DNA of 15,298 bases, from NCBI GenBank assembly GCA_964417785.1, contig CAYQJO010000096.1:1-15298 (forward strand), read 5' to 3'. Position numbers and translations under genes: made by a program. The stretch is from DAOTUL01 sp034437435. GTDB lineage: Bacteria > Chloroflexota > Anaerolineae > Aggregatilineales > Phototrophicaceae. The notes beneath the pieces are model-generated. The model had not been told where the DNA came from and ran no database searches. It worked only from the letters and a program-made list of their open reading frames with translations. Of this stretch, positions 7,340 to 14,364 are shown in pieces (within the stretch, counting starts at the first letter, position 1; every line of letters begins with the position of its first letter).

Positions 7340-8350
7340 CTATGCCATGGGCCGGGCCTGGTACGGCAGGCTCTTGATGGCACGCATATACTGCGCCCGT
7401 TCAAAGCTGCTCGGATCCGAGACGTTTTTCTGGCTCAGGCTGCCTTTCATCTGTGTGACCGATTCGTATTCACGCTCTATCATCCACTGGCGTAAACCCT
7501 CCTCGACGGTCGTCAGATGATCGATGCCATTCCGCATCAAAGCTGAGGCCATCATGGTGACATCGGCCCCGGCCATAAGCATTTTCAACACATCTTCCGG
7601 CTGGTGAACGCCGCTGGTCGCTGCCAGACTGGCTTCCACACGACTGTACAGGATCGCCACCCAGCGCAGCGGTAGACGCATCGCCTGCGGCGTACTCAGC
7701 AGCACATTGGGTGTCACTTCCAGTTCATCCAGGTCAATATCCGGCTGGTAGAAGCGATTGAACAGCACCAGCCCGGCGGCCCCGGCGTTGACAAGCTGCT
7801 TTGCCATATAGGCCATATTGCTGAAGTAGGGGCTGACTTTGACCGACACCGGAATCTGGACCGTCTGGCAAACCGATTTGACAATATCGACATAAAGCTG
7901 CTCGACGCTGGCCCCCGGTTCGTCCATGCTGGTCGGGATGTAGTAAATGTTCAGTTCCAGCGCGTCGGCACCGGCATCGGCCATCTGCTGGGAGAAGCTG
8001 GTCCATCCGCCGGGTGAAGACCCGTTCAGGCTGGCGATAATCGGAATATCGACGGCCTCTTTGGCTTTACGGATGTGGTCCAGGTAACTATCTGGCCCGA
8101 CAGAGAACTCCTCCGGCTCCGGGAAGTAGGACAGCGCTTCGGCGTAACTTTCGGTACCGTAGGTCATGTGGTGGTGCAGCTCTTCCTGCTCGCGTTCAAG
8201 CTGCTCTTCAAATAACGAATAGAGGACAACAGCGGAAGCGCCCGCGTCTTCCATCTTGCGTATGGTGCTGATTTCATTTGACAGCGGGGAAGCCGAGGCC
8301 ACCAGCGGTGACTTCAGTGACATGCCCAGGTAAGTCGTGGTTAAGTCCAT
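7340..8350 (-). CDS. Dihydroorotate dehydrogenase-like flavoprotein
   Basis: This 336-residue TIM-barrel protein resembles FMN-dependent dihydroorotate dehydrogenases. It opens with TTTYLGMSLKSPLVASASPL and has VKVSPYFSN (170-178) and an FMN-phosphate-type end (SGVHQPEDVLKMLMAGAD, 246-263). The loop that in true PyrD reads like N-x-SCPN is NIYYIPTS here (134-141), so the usual catalytic cysteine or serine loop is missing. It is probably not a standard pyrimidine enzyme. Members of this 'DHOD-like' group are often found next to nifJ, as here. The substrate is unknown. I start it at 8350 (GGAGA 6-7 nt upstream). The frame stays open to a start at 8374, but that would add a lysine/arginine-rich lead made from an A-run and is less likely. 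Confidence 0.85.
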   Translation of the reverse strand: MDLTTTYLGMSLKSPLVASASPLSNEISTIRKMEDAGASAVVLYSLFEEQLEREQEELHHHMTYGTESYAEALSYFPEPEEFSVGPDSYLDHIRKAKEAVDIPIIASLNGSSPGGWTSFSQQMADAGADALELNIYYIPTSMDEPGASVEQLYVDIVKSVCQTVQIPVSVKVSPYFSNMAYMAKQLVNAGAAGLVLFNRFYQPDIDLDELEVTPNVLLSTPQAMRLPLRWVAILYSRVEASLAATSGVHQPEDVLKMLMAGADVTMMASALMRNGIDHLTTVEEGLRQWMIEREYESVTQMKGSLSQKNVSDPSSFERAQYMRAIKSLPYQARPMA

Positions 8351-8356
8351 TGATTT

Positions 8357-8361
8357 TCTCC
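8357..8361 (-). promoter_or_regulatory. Shine-Dalgarno deciding the start of the DHOD-like gene
   Basis: Minus-strand GGAGA lies 6 nt before ATG 8350-8348. No comparable site precedes the upstream in-frame start at 8374, which supports the shorter protein. Confidence 0.6.
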
Positions 8362-8377
8362 GTTTTTTTTTCACTTA

Positions 8378-8412
8378 CCTGTCGGGGTGCAGCGCTACTG
8401 CACCCCGACAGG
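8378..8412 (-). promoter_or_regulatory. Perfect 14-bp intercistronic hairpin between nifJ and the DHOD-like gene
   Basis: CCTGTCGGGGTGCA (8378-8391) and TGCACCCCGACAGG (8399-8412) are exact reverse complements around a 7-nt loop. The structure starts 7 nt after the nifJ stop codon. On the minus strand it is followed by TAAGTG and a nine-A run, not a T-tract, so it is not a classic intrinsic terminator. It could protect the 3' end of the nifJ message, cause partial termination, or set different levels of the two proteins. The structure is certain; the function is inferred. Confidence 0.75.
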
Positions 8413-8419
8413 CGGTGTG

Positions 8420-11400
8420 TTAGTCGGAACCGTTGCTTTCCGGTGCGAACGACTGTGACGCCAGGAAATCGTACGTTTCCCAACGCTCATCGACGTCGGC
8501 CTGTGCCGCCTCAGCCAGGACTTGCGCCCGCTCTTCATCGCTCTTGGTCAGCATCCTGAAGCGGTTTTCCATGTACATGTAATCGGTGACCCGTTTACGC
8601 GGCTTGCGCGAGTCGAGTTGCAGCGGATTCTGGTCCTGCGCCTCGCGCAGCGGATTATAGCGGTAGAGCAGCCAATTGCCGGACTCGACCGCCGCTTTCT
8701 GATTCTGCATGGCGGTAGTCATGTTGATGCCGTGTGCGATGCAGTGGCTATAGGCGATGATTAGCGACGGACCGGGATAGGCTTCAGCCTCAAGGAAGGC
8801 CCGCAGGGTGTGTTCATCACGCGCACCCATCGCCACGCTGGCGACGTAGACATTGCCATAAGTCATCGCCATCATGCCCAGGTCTTTCTTGCCGACCGGT
8901 TTGCCCGCTGCCGCGAATTTGGCGACCGCCGCACGCGGGGTGGCTTTGGACGCTTGCCCGCCGGTGTTGGAGTACACTTCAGTATCCAGAACCAGGACGT
9001 TCACATCGCGCCCGCTGGCGAGAACATGATCCAGACCACCGTAACCGATGTCATAGGCCCAGCCATCACCACCGATGATCCAGACGCTCTTCTTGACCAG
9101 ATTATCGGCCACTCCCATCAGTTGTTTGGCGTCGGGGCTGTTCAGTCCTTCGAGTTTCTCCTTGAGAAGGACCACCCGTTCGCGCTGCTCGAAGATACCG
9201 GCCTCGCTCGTTTGATCCGCTGCCAGGATGGCGTTGACCAGTTCGCCGCCGACCTCACCGGCCAGCTTTTGCAGCAGTTCACGGGCGAACTCGGCTCGTT
9301 TGTCGATGGAGACACGCATACCGAAACCGAATTCGGCGTTGTCCTCAAACAGTGAATTCGACCATGATGGGCCGCGTCCGTCGGCGTTGTGGCTCCAGGG
9401 TGTGGTGGGCAGATTGCCGCCATAAATCGAGGAGCAGCCGGTGGCGTTGGCAACCACCATCCGGTCGCCGAAAAGCTGTGTCGCCAACTTGATATAAGGT
9501 GTTTCACCGCAGCCGGAGCAGGCACCGGAGAATTCAAACAAGGGCTGCTGAACCTGCTGCTGGCGGATGCTGTTGACCTTGATCTGGTCACGCGGCATCT
9601 CCGGGATTTGCAGGAAAAAGTCCCAGTTTTCCGCTTCGGCCTCGCGCAGCGGCGGCTGTGGTTCCATGTTGATCGCTTTGGAGCCGGCAGCGGATTTGTT
9701 CTTGGCCGGACACACATCCACACACATGGCGCAGCCGGTGCAGTCTTCAGGTGCGACCTGGATGGTGTATTTCAACCCCTGCCACTCGCGGTCGCGCACA
9801 TCGACGGCCTTGAAGGTCGTCGGGGCGGTCTCCAGCACGGTCTCGTCATAGGCTTTGATGCGGATGACGGCGTGTGGACACACCATCGCGCATTTGCCAC
9901 ACTGGATGCAGACATCCGGGTCCCAGACCGGTATTTCCAGCGCCAGATTGCGTTTTTCCCATTGGGTGGTGCCGCTGGGGTAGGTGCCGTCCACTGGCAG
10001 CGCACTCACAGGCAGCAGATCGCCTTCGCGGGCGGCCATCTTGCCCAGGACGCTACGCACGAACTCGGGTGCTTTTGCCGACATGGGCGCGGCCATGTCC
10101 TCGTCATTGGTGACCGTCTGCGGTACCTCGACCTGATGGAGATAGGCCAGTGTTTGATCCACCGCGTCCATGTTCATCTGAACGATGCGGTCGCCCTTGT
10201 TGCCATAAGACTTCTTGATGGCGTACTTGATCTGCTCAATAGCCTCGTCTTTGGGCAGCACGCCGGAGATAGCGAAGAAGCAGGTCTGCATGACGGTGTT
10301 GATGCGGCGGCCCATACCGGCTTTGGTTGCGACCTGATAGGCGTCAATGACGTACAGGGACACCTCTTTTTCGATGATCTGTTCCTGCACCGCACGCGGG
10401 AGATGGCCCCAGACTTCATCGGCACTGTAGGTGGTGTTCATCAGGAACACACCGCCCGGCTTGATCGTCTTGAGCATGTCGTACTGCTCGATGAAAATCC
10501 ACTGGTGGCAGGCGACAAAGTCCGCCTGGGTCAGTGCGTAAGTAGACCGAATCGGTTTTGGACCAAAGCGCAGATGCGAGACAGTCATCGCGCCCGACTT
10601 CTTCGAGTCGTAGACGAAATGGCCCTGGGCGTAGTTGTCGGTGTTCTCACCGATAATCTTGATCGAGTTCTTGTTGGCACCGACTGTACCGTCCGAACCC
10701 AGGCCGTAGAACAGGGCGCGGGTGACATCGGGGGATTCGGTGCTGAAGGTCGGATCGTAATCGAGGCTGGTGTGGGTCACGTCGTCAAGAATACCGACCG
10801 TGAAGTGATTCTTGGGTTTGTCCTGTGCCAGATTGGCGAAAATGCCCTGTACCATCGCCGGGGTGAATTCCTTCGAGGACAGGCCGTAGCGCCCGCCAAC
10901 GACCAGCGGCATATCTTTGCCGTAGACTTCGTACATCGTATCGACGACGTTCAGGTAAAGCGGTTCACCCGCAGCACCTGGCTCTTTAGTGCGATCCAGC
11001 ACGGCAATCGACTTGACCGTCTCCGGGAGTGCTTCACTGAACAGTTGGGCATCGAAGGGGAGGAAGAGACGGACTTTAAGGACGCCGACTTTTTCGCCCT
11101 GGCTGGTCAGATACTCGACTGCTTCGTGTGCGGCCTCCGCACCCGAACCCATCAGGACGATCACATGCTCGGCATCCGGCGCACCCACATATTCATACAC
11201 ATGGTACTCGCGTCCGGTCTGCTCGGCGAAGGTGTCCATGGCAGTCTGTACAGCAGCCGGGACACTGGCATAGAAGGGGTTGACCGTCTCGCGAGCCTGG
11301 AAGAAGACATCCGGGTTCTGGGCGGTACCGCGAATGAATGGGTTGTCTGGTGTGAGCGCCCGCGCCCGGTGTTCCAGGACTTTATCGTCGTCGATGAGCG

Positions 11401-11980
11401 CCCGCATGACCGCTTCGTCGATCAGTTCGATCTTGTTGACTTCGTGTGAGGTGCGGAAGCCGTCGAAGAAGTGTACGAAGGGGATGCGGGTGTTGAGTGT
11501 GGCGGCCTGGGCGATGAGGGCGAAATCGTGCGCCTCCTGGACCGAGTTGGACGCCAACAGGGCAAACCCGGTGGTACGGGCGGCCATCACATCACTATGA
11601 TCGCCGAAAATGGACAACGCCTGGGCTGCCAATGAGCGTGCTGCAACATGGATCACGCAGGGGGTCAATTCGCCTGCGATCTTATACATATTGGGCAGCA
11701 TCAGCATAAGGCCCTGTGAGGCGGTGAAAGTTGTCGTTAACGAACCGGTCTGAAGCGCACCATGAACGGCACCGGCGGCACCGCCCTCGGCCTGCATCTC
11801 GACCACCGATGGAACAGTTCCCCATAGATTGGGTTTGCTGGCGGCTGACCAGGTGTCGGCCCATTCACCCATCGGTGATGAGGGTGTGATCGGATAAATC
11901 GCCACGACTTCGTTGAGCATGTAGGCAACGCGGGCGACTGCCTCATTGCCGTCAATCGTCGTGTATATGGGATTTTTCAT
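8420..11980 (-). CDS. nifJ: Pyruvate:ferredoxin (flavodoxin) oxidoreductase, single-chain
   Basis: This 1186-residue enzyme oxidises pyruvate with CoA to acetyl-CoA and CO2, passing electrons to ferredoxin or flavodoxin (reversible in principle). It is full length for the homodimeric family. Domain I (1 to about 230) has YPITPSSPMGEW and TASQGLMLMLPNMYKI; domain III (about 425-600) carries GLGSDGTVGANKNSIKII. The two [4Fe-4S] ferredoxin motifs are C691/C694/C697/C701 and C747/C750/C753/C757. The proximal-cluster cysteines are C821, C824, C849 and C1080. The TPP-binding region has GGDGWAYDIGYGG and VYSNTGGQAS. All motifs look intact. The start has AGGAGAG 7 nt upstream. The DHOD-like gene follows it on the same strand. 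Such enzymes are oxygen-sensitive, suggesting anaerobic or microaerobic metabolism. Confidence 0.97.
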   Translation of the reverse strand: MKNPIYTTIDGNEAVARVAYMLNEVVAIYPITPSSPMGEWADTWSAASKPNLWGTVPSVVEMQAEGGAAGAVHGALQTGSLTTTFTASQGLMLMLPNMYKIAGELTPCVIHVAARSLAAQALSIFGDHSDVMAARTTGFALLASNSVQEAHDFALIAQAATLNTRIPFVHFFDGFRTSHEVNKIELIDEAVMRALIDDDKVLEHRARALTPDNPFIRGTAQNPDVFFQARETVNPFYASVPAAVQTAMDTFAEQTGREYHVYEYVGAPDAEHVIVLMGSGAEAAHEAVEYLTSQGEKVGVLKVRLFLPFDAQLFSEALPETVKSIAVLDRTKEPGAAGEPLYLNVVDTMYEVYGKDMPLVVGGRYGLSSKEFTPAMVQGIFANLAQDKPKNHFTVGILDDVTHTSLDYDPTFSTESPDVTRALFYGLGSDGTVGANKNSIKIIGENTDNYAQGHFVYDSKKSGAMTVSHLRFGPKPIRSTYALTQADFVACHQWIFIEQYDMLKTIKPGGVFLMNTTYSADEVWGHLPRAVQEQIIEKEVSLYVIDAYQVATKAGMGRRINTVMQTCFFAISGVLPKDEAIEQIKYAIKKSYGNKGDRIVQMNMDAVDQTLAYLHQVEVPQTVTNDEDMAAPMSAKAPEFVRSVLGKMAAREGDLLPVSALPVDGTYPSGTTQWEKRNLALEIPVWDPDVCIQCGKCAMVCPHAVIRIKAYDETVLETAPTTFKAVDVRDREWQGLKYTIQVAPEDCTGCAMCVDVCPAKNKSAAGSKAINMEPQPPLREAEAENWDFFLQIPEMPRDQIKVNSIRQQQVQQPLFEFSGACSGCGETPYIKLATQLFGDRMVVANATGCSSIYGGNLPTTPWSHNADGRGPSWSNSLFEDNAEFGFGMRVSIDKRAEFARELLQKLAGEVGGELVNAILAADQTSEAGIFEQRERVVLLKEKLEGLNSPDAKQLMGVADNLVKKSVWIIGGDGWAYDIGYGGLDHVLASGRDVNVLVLDTEVYSNTGGQASKATPRAAVAKFAAAGKPVGKKDLGMMAMTYGNVYVASVAMGARDEHTLRAFLEAEAYPGPSLIIAYSHCIAHGINMTTAMQNQKAAVESGNWLLYRYNPLREAQDQNPLQLDSRKPRKRVTDYMYMENRFRMLTKSDEERAQVLAEAAQADVDERWETYDFLASQSFAPESNGSD

Positions 11981-11987
11981 AAACCTT

Positions 11988-11994
11988 CTCTCCT
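11988..11994 (-). promoter_or_regulatory. Shine-Dalgarno of nifJ
   Basis: AGGAGAG on the minus strand, 7 nt before the nifJ ATG (11980-11978). It is a strong consensus site and confirms the start. Confidence 0.7.
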
Positions 11995-12051
11995 AGAAAC
12001 ACAGTAATGTCCCCCTATCTACTATAGAGACATAGGAGCAGTTATACATCA

Positions 12052-12083
12052 GACATTCCTCAGAAATTGTCCGGATGAATGTC
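12052..12083. repeat. Inverted repeat in the nifJ upstream region (possible operator)
   Basis: GACATTC (12052-12058) is mirrored exactly by GAATGTC (12077-12083), with an 18-nt spacer and about 25 bp between half-site centres. It lies about 72-103 bp upstream of nifJ, just downstream of a possible -10 box. A regulator site is possible, but 7-bp arms also arise by chance. Confidence 0.3.
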
Positions 12084-12095
12084 ACTTTGTTAAAA

Positions 12096-12101
12096 ATTAT
12101 A
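12096..12101 (-). promoter_or_regulatory. Candidate -10 box for nifJ
   Basis: A perfect TATAAT on the minus strand just past the end of the downstream Uma2 gene. It would give a leader of about 108 nt containing the 12052-12083 inverted repeat. No good -35 hexamer is visible at 16-18 nt, and a second possible -10 (TATAAC) is at 12041-12046, so the assignment is weak. Confidence 0.25.
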
Positions 12102-12106
12102 TTGAG

Positions 12107-12667
12107 TTAATCGCGGAAGATGTTCTTAAGGGGGAGTTGAAAGCCGGGCAGCACGTCGCCACCGTCGAGGGTATCACCAACGGTGTAGGTCTTGACGCGC
12201 ATCTCGCCGTCGTCCGCCGACCGCCACGCATCAACGGTCTTAGAGTCGGGGAAGGCATTCCACACCATGAGGGTCCCGGCGTCCAGATACTTTCTGGTTT
12301 TGTCGGTCACGGCACGCGGCGATTCGCTGGGAGAGATGACCTCGATGGCGAGATCAGGCGCACTGTCAAACTCCACGCCTTCTAACGTAGCCACACGCTC
12401 TTTACGGATAAACGCCACATCGGGCATCAAGAGCGTCTCTTCGTTCAGTTGAAAACCACCATCTGCACCTGCGACGTAGCCCAAATCGTTATCGTCGACG
12501 TAGGCACCCAGGTAGCGTGCAAATCGGACCGCTAAGATCGTGTTCTTTCGTCTGGACGGTGGCATCTCGACAATCACTCCATCAATCAGTTCCAGACGGC
12601 GCTCAGGCTCGGCCTCAGCCGTCTTCAGAAATTCTTCAACGGTTACAACACTCTCACGAACGCTCAT
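12107..12667 (-). CDS. Uma2-family (DUF820) putative nuclease, downstream copy
   Basis: This 186-residue protein belongs to the Uma2/DUF820 family, whose members have a PD-(D/E)XK nuclease-like fold. Visible family features are ERRLELIDGVIVEMPPSRRK (22-41), MPDVAFIRK (81-89), PDLAIEVISPSES (104-116) and TDKTRKYLDAGTLMVW (121-136). These cover the acidic and lysine positions expected of the active site. A biological role is not established for the family. I start it at ATG 12667, which aligns with the start of the neighbouring copy; a GTG at 12679 would add four residues but has no well-placed ribosome site. Residues from about 70 onward are identical to the other copy, down to the DNA. The N-terminal third differs at many positions. 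Confidence 0.85.
   Translation of the reverse strand: MSVRESVVTVEEFLKTAEAEPERRLELIDGVIVEMPPSRRKNTILAVRFARYLGAYVDDNDLGYVAGADGGFQLNEETLLMPDVAFIRKERVATLEGVEFDSAPDLAIEVISPSESPRAVTDKTRKYLDAGTLMVWNAFPDSKTVDAWRSADDGEMRVKTYTVGDTLDGGDVLPGFQLPLKNIFRD
12108..12460 (-). repeat. 353-bp direct repeat, copy 1 (3' part of Uma2 gene)
   Basis: Base-for-base identical to 12695-13047 in the same orientation, offset 587 bp. It covers the last two thirds of the gene, including the base before the final stop difference (TAA here, TAG in the other copy). Identity breaks sharply at 12461. It probably reflects recent gene conversion or a partial duplication. Confidence 0.95.
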
Positions 12668-12693
12668 GTTCTTATGCACCTTTTGGACAGCAG

Positions 12694-13254
12694 CTAATCG
12701 CGGAAGATGTTCTTAAGGGGGAGTTGAAAGCCGGGCAGCACGTCGCCACCGTCGAGGGTATCACCAACGGTGTAGGTCTTGACGCGCATCTCGCCGTCGT
12801 CCGCCGACCGCCACGCATCAACGGTCTTAGAGTCGGGGAAGGCATTCCACACCATGAGGGTCCCGGCGTCCAGATACTTTCTGGTTTTGTCGGTCACGGC
12901 ACGCGGCGATTCGCTGGGAGAGATGACCTCGATGGCGAGATCAGGCGCACTGTCAAACTCCACGCCTTCTAACGTAGCCACACGCTCTTTACGGATAAAC
13001 GCCACATCGGGCATCAAGAGCGTCTCTTCGTTCAGTTGAAAACCACCGTCGGGGCTTGTAACGTAGCCCATGTCCTTGTCCGTCAGGAAGACATGCAAAT
13101 AACCGATGAAGCGTGCCGCCATAACTGTGTTCTTTCGTCTGGATGGTGGCATCTCGACAATCATCCCATCAATCAGTTCAAGACGGCGCTCAGGCTCGGC
13201 CTCAGCCACTTTCAGAAATTCTTCAACGCTTACAACATTCTCGCGGACACCCAT
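12694..13254 (-). CDS. Uma2-family (DUF820) putative nuclease, upstream copy
   Basis: This 186-residue paralogue of the gene at 12107-12667 lies 26 nt upstream in the same orientation. It has the same motif set: LIDGMIVEMPPSRRK, MPDVAFIRK and PDLAIEVISPSES. The N-terminal third differs (for example ARFIGYLHVFLTDKDMGYVT against VRFARYLGAYVDDNDLGYVA), while the rest is identical. The start at 13254 has AGGAAG 8 nt upstream. It begins 37 nt after the rsbX-like stop and so could be read through from the stress operon, but a TATAAT in the gap hints at its own promoter. Tandem and scattered Uma2 families are common in Cyanobacteria, Chloroflexota and Deinococcota; their function is unclear. Confidence 0.87.
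   Translation of the reverse strand: MGVRENVVSVEEFLKVAEAEPERRLELIDGMIVEMPPSRRKNTVMAARFIGYLHVFLTDKDMGYVTSPDGGFQLNEETLLMPDVAFIRKERVATLEGVEFDSAPDLAIEVISPSESPRAVTDKTRKYLDAGTLMVWNAFPDSKTVDAWRSADDGEMRVKTYTVGDTLDGGDVLPGFQLPLKNIFRD
12695..13047 (-). repeat. 353-bp direct repeat, copy 2 (3' part of Uma2 gene)
   Basis: Identical partner of 12108-12460. Beyond 13047 the two genes are still clearly homologous but differ at synonymous and non-synonymous sites alike. The mosaic pattern fits conversion of only the 3' part. Confidence 0.95.
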
Positions 13255-13283
13255 ATGCTTCTCTTCCTCGTATCCCTGAGAAT

Positions 13284-13289
13284 ATTATA
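13284..13289 (-). promoter_or_regulatory. Candidate -10 box for the Uma2 pair
   Basis: A perfect TATAAT on the minus strand lies in the 37-nt gap before the upstream Uma2 gene, placing a start point about 22 nt before its ATG. No convincing -35 hexamer lies at 16-18 nt, since that stretch is the end of the phosphatase gene. Confidence 0.35.
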
Positions 13290-13291
13290 CC

Positions 13292-13948
13292 TCATTCTGG
13301 CAGCAGCAGGGATTCCGGCATATCGGCCAATGTACCCGACTCCGCCGGGGTGGGGGAGGTGCCTTCGATGAAGCGACAGACCATCACCAGTGAGTCGTCT
13401 GTCTCGCGGTTAAACGTCTTATGGATATGGCGAGCGATTGCCAGCGGTGAAGCTGCTTCGGGGATGTCCTCAATGAAGCCGCTGCGGATGCCGTCAGTGA
13501 CCATCACCAGCGTATCGCCGGGCTGGACCTCGGTGTTAAAAGTGCGCATCGGTGGCATGCGGTAGCCGACGATGCCGCCACGCAGCAGCAGATAATCCCG
13601 GTTTGCGCCACCAGCACGCACCACCACCGCGTTGACATTGCCCACGCCCATCCAGATCATGCTGCCGGTTGCCCGTTCCAGATGCGCCACAGTGATGACG
13701 GCACCGCGTGTGCCGATCATGGCTTTGTGTGTGCGTTTCATCAAAGCTTCGGCAGGCTCGAATGGGTTGTGCTGGAGTGCATTGACGGCAGTATAGGCGG
13801 CAGTAGACGCTTTGGGGCCGTGTCCCAACCCATCAATGACCGACATAAAGTGCTGGTCGGTTGTAGTGGCGATGACGAAGTTGTCACCCGATTCGGTCTG
13901 TCCTGGTTGGGGGGCATGGACGACTGCCCAATCGATTGATAGAGTCAT
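13292..13948 (-). CDS. RsbX/SpoIIE-type PP2C-like serine phosphatase
   Basis: This 218-residue protein is a lone SpoIIE-type phosphatase domain. Metal-binding motifs are visible in order: D22 in ESGDNFV, D39-G40 in VIDGLGHGPKAS, D152 in MVTDGIRSGF and D184/D185 in TDDSLVMV. In stressosome systems RsbX dephosphorylates RsbS/RsbR and resets the switch; that role is inferred here from position after an RsbS-like gene and RsbT-like kinases. It has no sensor domain. About 25 C-terminal residues (GTSPTPAESGTLADMPESLL) extend past the core. Its ATG overlaps the preceding kinase stop by 4 nt, suggesting coupled translation and a fixed kinase:phosphatase ratio. The phosphatase call is firm; its substrate is inferred. 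Confidence 0.88.
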   Translation of the reverse strand: MTLSIDWAVVHAPQPGQTESGDNFVIATTTDQHFMSVIDGLGHGPKASTAAYTAVNALQHNPFEPAEALMKRTHKAMIGTRGAVITVAHLERATGSMIWMGVGNVNAVVVRAGGANRDYLLLRGGIVGYRMPPMRTFNTEVQPGDTLVMVTDGIRSGFIEDIPEAASPLAIARHIHKTFNRETDDSLVMVCRFIEGTSPTPAESGTLADMPESLLLPE

Positions 13949-14364
13949 GATTTTCTTCTTTTTATCATCGTTATCGTAGTTCCCTGGCCGACCTGTGACA
14001 CGATCTCAAAGGTATCCATGAGACGCCGCGCACCGGGTAAACCAAGTCCCAGGCTTTTGCCCGTAGAGAAGCCATCCTTGAGCGCTAACTCGATGTCTTC
14101 AATGCCTGGCCCGTTATCTTTGGCCGTGATGACGACCTCTGTCTGCTCGTCTGCGATCTGATAATCCAGCTTCAGGTCGCCCACCTCCGCGTATTTCACG
14201 ATGTTGCGGGCGACCTCAAGAATAGCCGTACTCAGGGCAGTCTGTTCCACCAGCGAGAACCCCAACAACGCAGCCAGCTTGCGACCTTGCTGCGAAGCGA
14301 CTACCGCGTGCGTATCGTCGCTAATGTGGATGACAACCGGATAATAGAAATCTAATTCACCCAC
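13945..14364 (-). CDS. RsbT-like GHKL serine kinase / anti-sigma-type protein (second of tandem pair)
   Basis: This 139-residue GHKL ATPase of the RsbT/RsbW type has N box EVARN (50-54, N54), G1 KDNGPGI (82-88) and G2 SLGLGLPGARRLMD (104-117), all intact. Proteins of this group phosphorylate STAS-domain partners or bind a PP2C phosphatase. It differs clearly in sequence from the adjacent RsbT-like gene, so this is an old duplication. The start is a GTG inside the preceding gene (13-nt overlap); the first eight or so residues may not be translated if a later start is used. It overlaps the phosphatase gene by 4 nt. In many bacteria one protein carries an RsbT-like domain followed by a SpoIIE phosphatase; this pair may be the unfused equivalent. 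Confidence 0.87.
   Translation of the reverse strand: MGELDFYYPVVIHISDDTHAVVASQQGRKLAALLGFSLVEQTALSTAILEVARNIVKYAEVGDLKLDYQIADEQTEVVITAKDNGPGIEDIELALKDGFSTGKSLGLGLPGARRLMDTFEIVSQVGQGTTITMIKRRKS

Noticed and set aside
8351..8374. An eight-residue N-terminal extension (KKKRRKS-rich) on the DHOD-like protein
   Set aside because: It comes from the A-run and the ribosome site itself. The ATG at 8350 has the better-placed GGAGA and fits the family's usual start.
8378..8412. Calling the nifJ-DHOD hairpin a Rho-independent terminator
   Set aside because: No T-tract follows it on either strand, and the downstream gene has its own ribosome site and no clear promoter.
9389..11449. A 686-residue open frame on the plus strand opposite nifJ
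   Set aside because: It lies wholly antisense to an intact, motif-complete nifJ. Its His/Arg/Phe-rich translation looks like a codon-bias shadow, and it has no recognisable domain.
12668..12679. GTG start four codons upstream for the downstream Uma2 copy
   Set aside because: The A/G-rich site is too close to the GTG, and the paralogue starts at the position equivalent to ATG 12667.
12517..12972. A 151-residue plus-strand frame across the two Uma2 copies
   Set aside because: It runs antisense across both duplicates. Parts recur at 12137-12385 only because of the 353-bp repeat.
12107..13254. Treating the 353-bp repeats as an insertion sequence or CRISPR-like unit
   Set aside because: The repeat lies wholly within homologous coding regions, with no terminal inverted repeats or transposase. 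It is a gene duplication or conversion.
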